Of a DNA stretch of 64,000 nt, positions 57,472 through 64,000 are shown piece after piece. A model generated the notes under the pieces. The model saw nothing but the letters and a program-made list of their open reading frames with translations, did not search any database and was not told the origin of the DNA. How positions within the stretch are numbered: the first letter of the stretch is position 1; every line of letters starts with the position of its first letter. The translations under genes were made by a program, and so were the position numbers. The stretch spans positions 1 to 64,000 of the forward strand of contig JAXMFB010000015.1 in assembly GCA_046347945.1 (NCBI GenBank), written 5' to 3'. Origin of the DNA: Zeimonas sp046347945. Lineage in GTDB: Bacteria; Pseudomonadota; Gammaproteobacteria; Burkholderiales; Burkholderiaceae_E.

Positions 57472-57636
57472 CTACCCCGCCAGCACCTGCGGATTCGCGC
57501 AAGCCTTCGGGCGCTCGCCGCGCAGCACGCGCAGAAGGTCTTCGGCCGCGTCGCAGCCCATCTTGCGCATCGCCTCGTCGGTGAGCGCAGCGCTGTGCGG
57601 CGTCGTGATCACGTTGTCGAGCTGCAGCAGCTCGAA
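57472..57636 (-). pseudogene. 2-hydroxyacid dehydrogenase, C-terminal fragment
   Basis: LQLDNVITTPHSAALTDEAMRKMGCDAAEDLLRVLRGERPKACANPQVLAG to the stop matches the C-terminal end of NAD-dependent D-2-hydroxyacid dehydrogenases (hydroxypyruvate reductase type), where TPHSAA holds the catalytic histidine. These 55 or so residues are all that remains; the nucleotide-binding domain is absent. Immediately upstream the reading frame belongs to an unrelated antitoxin-like sequence. Confidence 0.75.
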
Positions 57637-57771
57637 CTTGCTGCGAAGCGAGCCGGGCAAAGCCTGGAACGGCGCTGCTCGGGCCACTGCCTCGTCAGTC
57701 CACTCCGGATTATCGTGGTCGGCCCGGGTGCACGTAGCCGCCTGCTCATACCGTTTCACCTTCTCGTGCAT
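57637..57771 (-). pseudogene. BrnA-type antitoxin, N-terminal fragment
   Basis: The segment DHDNPEWTDEAVARAAPFQALPGSLRSK matches the N-terminal part of BrnA/DUF4415 antitoxins. The ribbon-helix-helix DNA-binding part that should follow is missing; instead the frame passes into a dehydrogenase tail at about 57636. The preceding codons (VKRYEQAA) look like the end of the toxin read through a one-base shift near 57757. Confidence 0.68.
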
Positions 57772-57935
57772 TGGCCCTGCGGAAGCTGATGACGCGGATG
57801 CCCTTCATGGTCTCCACGAAGACCAATGCGTGCAAGCGTCCGCCGAGCATCCCCAGTGCGCGAATGCGCGTCTCGCCGTAGTTCCGCGATCGTCGATCCT
57901 GAAAAGGGCGGTTTCGAACTCGAACTCGACGCACC
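57746..57935 (-). pseudogene. BrnT-type ribonuclease toxin remnant
   Basis: GETRIRALGMLGGRLHALVFVETMKGIRVISFRRANARE is the C-terminal half of a BrnT toxin (DUF497, RelE-like ribonuclease). The N-terminal half is compressed: a start-like VEFEFETA jumps directly to LFRIDDR in another frame, so about 30 residues that include the usual KHG segment are missing and the frame is shifted near 57885. It lies downstream of a good promoter and in the same orientation as the antitoxin fragment. It is not expected to be toxic. Confidence 0.66.
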
Positions 57936-57943
57936 CCAGGCAA

Positions 57944-57972
57944 ATTGTATGTACGAAATACGGCCCCGTCAA
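57944..57972 (-). promoter_or_regulatory. sigma-70 promoter of the brnTA remnant
   Basis: On the minus strand TTGACG (57967-57972) and TACAAT (57944-57949) are exactly 17 bases apart. A partial inverted repeat, GTATTTCGTACATAC, overlaps the -10 and could be the antitoxin operator. It reads directly into the toxin remnant. Confidence 0.6.
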
Positions 57973-58150
57973 TCGCTGTGCAGCCTCGGAGCGGGGGCGG
58001 AGGATTGCGGACGTTGTCCTGCGCGATCTCCATCGTTCGATCGAGGCATGCGATGCGGAGGCAGGGTGGAATCATGATTCGAGCAGGAATGTCTGCACGA
58101 TATCGAACGAAAGACCTACGTGGGCCGTCGGCGGAAGGTTCAATTTCCGC
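57973..58150. other. unassigned stretch between brnTA remnant and livG
   Basis: The livG frame stays open through here without a stop, but the residues no longer resemble an ABC protein after LGARAE at about 58151. The bases are less GC-rich than either side. I recognise no gene, repeat or RNA in it; it may be imported DNA that replaced the natural livG end. Confidence 0.4.
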
Positions 58151-58913
58151 TCGCGCCCCGAGGTACGCCCGCACCACCCGCGGATCGCTCAGCACGTCCT
58201 CCGGCGTCCCGCTCGCGATCGGCGTGCCCGACTCGAGCACGCAGATCCGGTCGGCGAGGTCGGCCACCATCTGCATGTCGTGCTCGACCCAGACCATCGC
58301 GATGCGCAGCTCGTGGCGGATGCGCAGGATGTGCCGCGCGAGGTCCTCAGTGCCACCTCGCGATACCAGCCCCCGCCGACGGTTCGTCGAGCAGCAGCAC
58401 CTTCGGCTCCATCGCCAGCGCGCGCGCGAAGCCGACGATCTTCTGGATGCCGTAGGGCAGCGCGTCCACTGGCCGGTGCCGGTAGCGCTCGAGCTCGACG
58501 AACTCGAGCACTTCCTCGATCCGCCGCCGGTGCGCGGTTTCCTCCCGCCGCACCTTCCGCGTGAACAGCGCCTCGGCAACCGACCCGGTGCCGAAGCGCG
58601 CGTGGCGCGCGACCAGCAGGTTGTCGATCACGCTCATCTGCGGGAAGAGCTCGCCGTGCTGGAACGTGCGCGCCAGCCCCAGCGCGGCGATCCGGTGCGG
58701 CTTCTCGGTGGTGATCTCGCGGCCCTCGAGCGCGATGCGGCCGCGCTGCGGCCGGTACAGGCCGCTCACGCAGTTCAGCACCGAGGTCTTGCCGGCGCCG
58801 TTCGGGCCGATCAGCGCGAGCAGCTCGCCGGCGCGCGCCTCGAACGACACGTCCTGCAGCACCTGCAGGCCGCCGAACGCGAGCGAGACGCCGCTCAGTG
58901 CGAGTTCAGCCAT
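58151..58913 (-). CDS. livG: LIV-type ABC transporter ATP-binding protein LivG (frameshift, altered 3' end)
   Basis: Walker A GPNGAGKTS near residue 36, the LFPQMSVIDNLLVARH segment, the signature region LPYGIQKIVGFARALAM and Walker B LLLDEPSAG are in frame from ATG 58913. A G run (minus strand, 58370-58374) is one base too long and stops the frame at 58347. In the next frame homology resumes (LARHILRIRHELRIAMVWVEHDMQMVADLADRICVL, H-loop included) to YLGARAE at about 58151, where the protein should end. There is no stop; the open frame continues through 180 unassigned bases into the BrnT remnant at 57746. The start overlaps livF by eight bases. Confidence 0.85.
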
Positions 58914-59691
58914 ACCACCTGCGGCTGCGCCGGTACTGCTTGACCTCGCGGTAACTGCGCCGCTGCGACTGTCCGGCGCCGAGGTAGAACTCGCGGATGT
59001 CCTGGTGCTCGCGCAGCTTCTCCGGCGTGCCGTCGAGCACGACGCGGCCGTTCTCCATCACGTAGCCGTAGTCGGCCAGGTCGAGCGCGACCTGCGCGTT
59101 CTGCTCGACGACGAGCAGCGTGGTGCCCAGTTCGGCGCGGATCGCGCGCAGCCGCTCGACCAGCTCCTCGACCACCTTCGGCGCGAGCCCGAGCGACAGC
59201 TCGTCGATCAGCAGCAATTGCGGCGAGCACATCAGCGCCGAGGCGATCGCCAGCATCTGGCGCTCGCCGCCCGACAGATAGCCGGCCTGGCGCGCGCGCA
59301 ACTTGTGAAGGACCGGGAAATAGTCGAAGACGCGCGCCTTGTCGATGCCGCCGCGTCCGGACACCGCGGCCTCGAGGTTCTCCTCGACCGACAGGCTCTC
59401 GAACACCTTGCTGCGCTCGGGCACCAGCGCGATGCCGCGCCGCGCAACGCGGTGCGGCGGCTGGTTCTCGATGCGCTCGCCGCGCCACGCGACGTGGCCG
59501 TCGGTGACGCGCGCGTCGTCGAGCCCCAGGAAGCCCGAGATCGCGCGAAGCGTCGTCGTCTTGCCGGCGCCGTTGTTGCCGATCAGGCTCACGATCGAGC
59601 CTTCGGCGACTTCGAGCGACACGCCCTGCACCGCGGTGATCACGCGGTGATAGGTGACCTCGAGCTTCTCGATCCGCAGCAGCGTCGTCAT
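58906..59691 (-). CDS. livF: LIV-type ABC transporter ATP-binding protein LivF
   Basis: A 261-residue ATPase subunit: Walker A GNNGAGKTTTLRAISG, the Q-loop region, signature YLSGGERQMLAIASALM, Walker B LLIDELSLGLAP and a VVEQN H-loop equivalent. The Walker B glutamate position is normal for LivF. A basic C-terminal tail (SYREVKQYRRSRRW) of about 20 residues is found in the subfamily encoded beside acyl-CoA synthetase genes. The ATG overlaps the livM stop by four bases. Confidence 0.92.
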   Translation of the reverse strand: MTTLLRIEKLEVTYHRVITAVQGVSLEVAEGSIVSLIGNNGAGKTTTLRAISGFLGLDDARVTDGHVAWRGERIENQPPHRVARRGIALVPERSKVFESLSVEENLEAAVSGRGGIDKARVFDYFPVLHKLRARQAGYLSGGERQMLAIASALMCSPQLLLIDELSLGLAPKVVEELVERLRAIRAELGTTLLVVEQNAQVALDLADYGYVMENGRVVLDGTPEKLREHQDIREFYLGAGQSQRRSYREVKQYRRSRRWYG

Positions 59692-60755
59692 TTTCCGAGG
59701 GGCCTCTGCCGGAACGGCCACAGCAGCACCCAGTCCTGCGCGCGCCGCCAGATGCCGACCAGCCCCTGCGGCTCGAACACGAGGAACAGGATCATCACCA
59801 GCCCGAACGCCGCGTAGTTGACCGCGAACACGTACGAGGACAGCCGCTCGCCGAGCGGCGTCGCGTTCATCGCCGCCTCGATCGCGTACGGAAACAGCAC
59901 GACGAACACGGCGCCCAGCACCGCGCCCAGGATCGAGCCCATCCCGCCGATGATGATCATCGCGACGTACTGGATCGTGAGGAACAGGGAGAACGCCTCG
60001 GCCGAGACGAAGCCTCGGTAGTAGGCGAACAGGCACCCCGCCGTCGCAGTCAGCGTCGACGACCAGATGAAGGCGCCGAGCTTCGCGCGGTGCACGCTGA
60101 TGCCCAGCGCGCCCGCGACCGCCTCGCGGCCGTGGATCGCGCGCCACGCGCGACCGGTGCGCGCGCGCAGCAGGTTCAGGCTCAACAGGATCGTCGCCGC
60201 GGCCGCGGCGAACAGCACGAAGTACCAGGCGCGCGCGTCGGCCAGCGTCCAGCCGAACAGCACCGGCGGATCGATGACGACACCGGTCGAGAAGCCGCGC
60301 TTCGTCTCGTATTCGCCTCCGAGGTAGATGACGATGAAGTGCAGCGCGAGCGTCGACACCGCCAGGTACAGCCCGCGCAGCCGCAGGCTCGGCAGCCCGA
60401 AGATCAGCCCGAGCGCGGCGCCGACCGCGGCCGACGCCGGCAGCGTCACCCAGATCGGCGCGCCGACCTCCTTGAACAGGATGCCGGCCGTGAACGCGCC
60501 GGCCGCGAGCAATCCCGCGTGCCCCAGCGAGATCTGCCCCGCGTAGCCGGTCAGCAGCATCAACGCGACTGCGCCGACGCAGGCGAGCAGCACCTGGTTG
60601 GCCAGGTCGAGCACGAAGCTGCTGGCGACGAACGGCAGCACCAGGGCGGCCAGCAGCAACGCGGCGACGCTCGCGCGCTGGGTGCGCGTGTCGACCAACC
60701 GGAAGTCCTGCGAATAGGCGGTGCGGAAATACCCGCTCGCGCGCGGCGGCCTCAT
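59688..60755 (-). CDS. livM: LIV-type ABC transporter permease LivM
   Basis: A 355-residue permease with about ten spans. ALMLLTGYAGQISLGHAGLLAAGAF is the conserved signature. LRLRGLYLAVSTLALHFIV and the cytoplasmic coupling segment GRAWRAIHGREAVAGALGISVHRAKLGAFIWSS, which contains the EAA-like loop that docks the ATPases, follow. The ATG overlaps the livH stop by four bases (ATGA). The frame is intact. A longer open frame upstream on this strand is only a shadow of livH and the synthetase. Confidence 0.92.
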   Translation of the reverse strand: MRPPRASGYFRTAYSQDFRLVDTRTQRASVAALLLAALVLPFVASSFVLDLANQVLLACVGAVALMLLTGYAGQISLGHAGLLAAGAFTAGILFKEVGAPIWVTLPASAAVGAALGLIFGLPSLRLRGLYLAVSTLALHFIVIYLGGEYETKRGFSTGVVIDPPVLFGWTLADARAWYFVLFAAAAATILLSLNLLRARTGRAWRAIHGREAVAGALGISVHRAKLGAFIWSSTLTATAGCLFAYYRGFVSAEAFSLFLTIQYVAMIIIGGMGSILGAVLGAVFVVLFPYAIEAAMNATPLGERLSSYVFAVNYAAFGLVMILFLVFEPQGLVGIWRRAQDWVLLWPFRQRPLGK

Positions 60756-61621
60756 ACGCGGTCGAGCTCCTCGCGTGTGCCGAACAGCCCCCAGGGTCGG
60801 AACACCAGCATCGCCAGCAGCACCGCGAACGGCACCACGTCGGAGAGCAGCGGATCGACGTAGTAGATCAGCAGCACCTCGGCCGCCGCGACCACCAGCG
60901 CGCCGACGAGCGCGCCGAGGAGGCTGTCCAGCCCGCCGACCAGCGCGGCCGGGAACGCCTTCAGGCCGATCATCACCATCGTCTGGTCCAGCGCCGCGTC
61001 GCAGGCGATCAGCATGCCGGCGAGCCCCGCGGTCAGCGTCGCCAGCCCCCAGGCCAGCGCGTAGATCGCGTGCAGCCCGATGCCGCGCTGCGCGGCGAGC
61101 AGCGGGTTCTGCCCGGCCGCGCGCATCCGGATCCCCCAGACCGTGAAGCGCAGGAACGCCCACAGCCCGAGGTAGACCGCGGCGGTTGCGAGCACCAGCG
61201 TCAGGCTCACCGCCGAGATCCGCGCGTCGCCGATCGCGATCGACGCGTTCTCGAAGCCCAGCAGCGGCAGCGGATGCTGCTCCTGCGCGCCGAAGACGAG
61301 CACCATCGCGCCGCGCAGCAGGATGCCCAGCGCAATCGTCGTCAGCACCGCGGCGAGCACCGACTCGCCGGTCATCCGGCGCATCAGCACGACGTAGACC
61401 AGCACGCCGACCACCAGCGCGAGCAGCGCCGACATCGCGATCGCCGCCAGCGGATGCCGGCCGAACAGCGACGCCGTCGTGAAGAGCCCGTAGGCGCCCA
61501 GCATCATCAGTTCGCCGTGCGCGAGGTTCAGCACGCGGCTCGTGCGGTAGATCAGCACATAGCCGCAGCTGATCAGCGCGTAGATCGACGCGAGCACCGC
61601 GATGTTGACCGCCAGCTGCAC
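60752..61621 (-). CDS. livH: LIV-type ABC transporter permease LivH
   Basis: A 289-residue permease. ALISCGYVLIYRTSRVLNLAHGELMMLGAYG is the N-terminal signature; GIRMRAAGQNPLLAAQRGIGLHAIYALAWGLATLTAGLAG is the coupling loop and following helix, and GLKAFPAALVGGLDSLLGALVGALVV the conserved C-terminal pair of helices. It begins three bases after the acyl-CoA synthetase stop. The frame is intact. Confidence 0.92.
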   Translation of the reverse strand: MQLAVNIAVLASIYALISCGYVLIYRTSRVLNLAHGELMMLGAYGLFTTASLFGRHPLAAIAMSALLALVVGVLVYVVLMRRMTGESVLAAVLTTIALGILLRGAMVLVFGAQEQHPLPLLGFENASIAIGDARISAVSLTLVLATAAVYLGLWAFLRFTVWGIRMRAAGQNPLLAAQRGIGLHAIYALAWGLATLTAGLAGMLIACDAALDQTMVMIGLKAFPAALVGGLDSLLGALVGALVVAAAEVLLIYYVDPLLSDVVPFAVLLAMLVFRPWGLFGTREELDRV

Positions 61622-61624
61622 GGT

Positions 61625-63496
61625 TCAGCCCGCCTGCGCGCCCGGCTGCAGCAGGTCGCCGACGCCGGCGTGCACCAGCCGCTCCTCGCGGTCGTCGTAC
61701 ATCGACTCGACCAGGTCGCGGAAGCGCTCGATCATCAGCGCGCGCTTCAACTTGCGCGTCGGCGTGACCGGCTCGCCTTCCTCCTCCGGGTCGAGCAGCT
61801 TCGGCAGGATGCGGAACGCCTTTACCTGCTCGACGCGCGCCAGCGACTCGTTCGCGCGCGCGATTTCGGCCGCGATCAGCTTCTGCACCGCCGGGTGCGT
61901 CGCAAGGCTGGTGAAGCCGGTGTAGGCGACGTCGTTCGCGCGCGCCCAGTCGGCGACGGTGTCGAAGTCGATCTCGATCAGCGCGGAGAGGAACTTGCGC
62001 GCCTGCCCGATCACCATCGCCTCGCCGATGAACGGGCTCGAACGCAGCGCGTTCTCGATCGTCGACGGCGACAGCGTCTTGCCGCCGGCGGTGACGATGA
62101 AGTCGCGCGCGCGGTCGACGAGCCGCAGCACGCCGTCGTGCAGTTCGCCGACGTCGCCGGTATGCACCCAGCCGTCGGCGTCCTTCACCTGCCGCGTCGC
62201 CTCGTCGTTGTTCCAGTAGCCGTCGAAGACGTGCGGGCCGCGGACCAGGATCTCGTTGCCGTCGCCCAGTCGCAACTCCCAGCCCGGCGCCACGGTGCCC
62301 ACGTTGCCCGGGCGCGGACACGGGCTCGGCTGCCCGCTGATGATCGCGCCGGCCTCCTCGGTCTGGCCGTAGACCTCGACCGTGTTCACGCCCCAGACCT
62401 GCCACAGCGCCGCCGTCTCGGCCGGCAGCGGCGCGCCGCCGGAGACGACCAGCTCGAGCTCGTCCATGCCGAGCTTCTCGAGCAGCGGGCGGAACACCAG
62501 CGCGCGGCACAGCCGGTAGGCGAGCGACTCGGGCGCGCTGCGCTCCCACCGCGCGCGCGCCTGCGCGCGCCCGACGCGCATCGCCAGTTCGTACGCGGCG
62601 CGCTTCACCTTCGTGCTGGTGTTGATCCCCACCAGCACCTGCGACGCGAACTTCTGCAGGTAGCGCGGCACCGTGAACAGCAGCGTCGGCGCGACCTCGA
62701 AGAAGGTCGTCGGCAGGTCCTCGATGTCCTCGCCGAAGTGCGGCACCAGGCGCCCCAGCAGCGGCAGCGTGATCGCCAGGTCGCGCCCCAGGATGTGGCA
62801 CAGCGGCAGGTAGACGACGGTGCGGTGCGCGTCGCGCCCCAGCGTCGGGTAGTGCCCGATCATGTTGTGCGCGGCCGCGACGTGCGTGCCGTGCGCGACC
62901 AGCGCGCCCTTCGGGTTGCCGGTGGTGCCCGACGTGTAGACGATGAACGCGGGCGCCGCGGGGTCCAGCCGCGCAGCGAACTCGTCCAGCAGCGCGAGCG
63001 CGGCCTCGTCGCCTTCCTCGCCCAGCACCTCGCGGTACGAAACCAGCAAGTCGTGCTCGTAGTCGAACATCGCCGAGTCGTCGACGACGACCACGGCCTT
63101 CACCGCCGGCAGCCGTTCGAGCAGCGGCAGCAGCCTGTCGACGTACTCCTGGTCTTCGGCGACGAAGATCGTCGCGCCGCCGTCGAGCATCTGGTATTCG
63201 ACTTCGGACGCGGAAGCGGTCGGGTAGATCCCGTAGGTGATCGCGCCGGTGGCCTGCGCCGCCAGGTCGCAGATCACCCACTCTTCGCAGGCGTCGCCCA
63301 TGATCGCGACGCGCTCGCCGGGCGCGAGCCCCAGCTTGCGCAGCCCACGCGCACAGCGGCCGACCAGGCTCGCGTAGTCGCGCCAGCTGCGCTCGCGATA
63401 CAGGCCCAGGTGCTTCGAGCGGAATGCCACCGATCCGGGCGCGCTGCGCGCCCGTTCGGCCAGGAGCCCGGGCGCGGTCTTCGCGCCCGGGCTCAT
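61625..63496 (-). CDS. AMP-dependent acyl-CoA synthetase (long-chain fatty-acid-CoA ligase type)
   Basis: A 623-residue adenylate-forming ligase. The phosphate-binding loop is FIVYTSGTTGNPKGALVAHG near residue 185; VEVYGQTEEAG carries the adenine-binding motif A5, and WVHTGDVGELHDGVLRLVDRARDFIVTAGGKTLSPSTIEN the A7-A8 hinge. The length and C-terminal region resemble FAA/long-chain and arylalkanoate ligases. It is embedded in a LIV-type transporter operon, ten bases after the binding-protein gene, suggesting that the imported substrate is a carboxylic acid activated on entry. The true substrate is not evident. Confidence 0.88.
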   Translation of the reverse strand: MSPGAKTAPGLLAERARSAPGSVAFRSKHLGLYRERSWRDYASLVGRCARGLRKLGLAPGERVAIMGDACEEWVICDLAAQATGAITYGIYPTASASEVEYQMLDGGATIFVAEDQEYVDRLLPLLERLPAVKAVVVVDDSAMFDYEHDLLVSYREVLGEEGDEAALALLDEFAARLDPAAPAFIVYTSGTTGNPKGALVAHGTHVAAAHNMIGHYPTLGRDAHRTVVYLPLCHILGRDLAITLPLLGRLVPHFGEDIEDLPTTFFEVAPTLLFTVPRYLQKFASQVLVGINTSTKVKRAAYELAMRVGRAQARARWERSAPESLAYRLCRALVFRPLLEKLGMDELELVVSGGAPLPAETAALWQVWGVNTVEVYGQTEEAGAIISGQPSPCPRPGNVGTVAPGWELRLGDGNEILVRGPHVFDGYWNNDEATRQVKDADGWVHTGDVGELHDGVLRLVDRARDFIVTAGGKTLSPSTIENALRSSPFIGEAMVIGQARKFLSALIEIDFDTVADWARANDVAYTGFTSLATHPAVQKLIAAEIARANESLARVEQVKAFRILPKLLDPEEEGEPVTPTRKLKRALMIERFRDLVESMYDDREERLVHAGVGDLLQPGAQAG

Positions 63497-63506
63497 CGGC
63501 CCACCC

Positions 63507-64000
63507 TCACTTCCTGACCTCGATCGCCTGCCAGTCCTGCACGCGCTGCACGCGGTTGGCCGCCGTGTCCCAGCGCCAGACGCGATAGAACTGCCTGGTG
63601 CGGAAGTGGTTGTCCTTCGTCCACTCCAGCGGTCCGCCGCGCAGGCCCTTCAGGTCGACCTTCAGGTTGTTCATCGACGCGAGCACCTTCTGCGGCGTCG
63701 CCGGCCACGGCGTCTTGTCGAGGATCGCCTCGATGACCAGCCCCGCGATGAAGCCCTCGGTGAGCCAGGTGACCGGGTACTGCAGGTTCGCGCGGCTGGT
63801 CACCGCGCGGACCTCGGCGTGCATCGGCACGCTGTCGCTGAAGAACGTGTTGGTGCCGATCACGTAGAGGCTGCCGTCCTTCACGCGTGCGAGCTCGTCC
63901 TCGGCGTTCAGGTGCGCCCAGGCGATGTACGAGCCGTTCCAGCCCAGCCGGCGCAGCGCCTCGAAGGTGCGAATCTCGGAGACCCACGGCGCCCACGAGT
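63507..64000 (-). CDS. LIV-type ABC transporter substrate-binding protein, partial
   Basis: The C-terminal 164 residues of a periplasmic type-1 binding protein; the gene continues past the right edge, so its signal peptide is not visible. Readable parts are WVSEIRTFEALRRLGWNGSYIAWAHLNAEDEL, SRANLQYPVTWLTEGFIAGLVIEAIL and the ending HFRTRQFYRVWRWDTAANRVQRVQDWQAI. The frame is open through the internal GTG codon at 63884, which is therefore not the start. It is the promoter-proximal visible gene of the transporter operon. Confidence 0.85.
   Translation of the reverse strand, partial: SWAPWVSEIRTFEALRRLGWNGSYIAWAHLNAEDELARVKDGSLYVIGTNTFFSDSVPMHAEVRAVTSRANLQYPVTWLTEGFIAGLVIEAILDKTPWPATPQKVLASMNNLKVDLKGLRGGPLEWTKDNHFRTRQFYRVWRWDTAANRVQRVQDWQAIEVRK

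Noticed and set aside
57472..57972. Functional BrnT-BrnA toxin-antitoxin system
   Set aside because: The toxin lacks its central codons and is frameshifted; the antitoxin lacks its DNA-binding half.

Overview
The window is a GC-rich, densely coded stretch of a proteobacterial chromosome. The gene order points to a betaproteobacterium, most likely Burkholderiales. The clues are purM divergent from an AI-2E transporter-hda-HAD phosphatase-pcnB-folK-deoxynucleoside kinase-panC run, a rpsU-yqeY-dnaG-rpoD operon, an RpoD with a lysine/alanine-rich N-terminal tail, and cytochrome cd1 nitrite reductase. I cannot name the genus. No rRNA, tRNA, CRISPR array, prophage or insertion sequence was recognised. 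The taxon and all functions come from reading motifs by eye.

Layout. 0-3.2 kb: thpR and manC (minus) diverge from a frameshifted galE (plus). 3.2-3.85 kb: a gene-free block of two long inverted repeats. 3.85-10.3 kb: a tightly overlapped minus-strand operon ending in panC. 10.4-17.25 kb: purM, then tamA-tamB (outer-membrane translocation). 17.3-21.5 kb: mutL-MFS-miaA (minus). 21.5-26.9 kb: DedA, an orphan response regulator, an amidase with tsaE, queG and a Crp/Fnr regulator. 26.9-32.7 kb: a denitrification island (nirS, cytochrome c551, cytochrome d1-domain protein) divergent from a TonB-dependent receptor, with a Dnr/Fnr-type box between them. 32.8-43.3 kb: a chalcone-isomerase-like protein, xerD, a DsbA-NhaA fusion, pirin and azoreductase with a divergent LysR regulator, glutathione reductase, an HpaR-like regulator beside a truncated catabolic gene, panE, ybaK and plsY. 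43.4-49.5 kb: tsaD, two membrane diguanylate cyclases around a damaged flavoprotein gene, and a Lon-like ATPase. 49.6-57.5 kb: rpsU-yqeY-dnaG-rpoD, two small membrane proteins and an EamA transporter. 57.5-58.2 kb: a scar holding broken brnTA toxin-antitoxin genes and the tail of a 2-hydroxyacid dehydrogenase. 58.2-64 kb: a LIV-type ABC transporter operon with an embedded acyl-CoA synthetase; its substrate-binding gene runs off the right edge.

How the genes work together. The nir block supplies nitrite respiration and probably its NO/anoxia control through the adjacent Crp/Fnr protein. The azoreductase/pirin/LysR/glutathione reductase block looks like a quinone or electrophile stress response. 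The macromolecular-synthesis operon couples ribosome, primase and sigma factor. The LIV-type operon with an acyl-CoA synthetase suggests uptake and CoA activation of a carboxylic acid.

Quality caveat. Many genes carry single-base shifts: galE, panC, folK, pcnB, the AI-2E transporter, tamA, tamB, panE, the flavoprotein and livG. Conserved motifs continue in the new frame, and where I could compare with the expected reading the change often lies in a G/C run, so most look like consensus-sequence errors. They are reported as found. I saw no convincing wholly new system. The best candidates for a second look are the DsbA-NhaA fusion, the brnTA scar, the terminator inside the start of the cytochrome d1-domain gene, the palindromic hpaR control site beside a deleted catabolic gene, and the nested inverted repeats.
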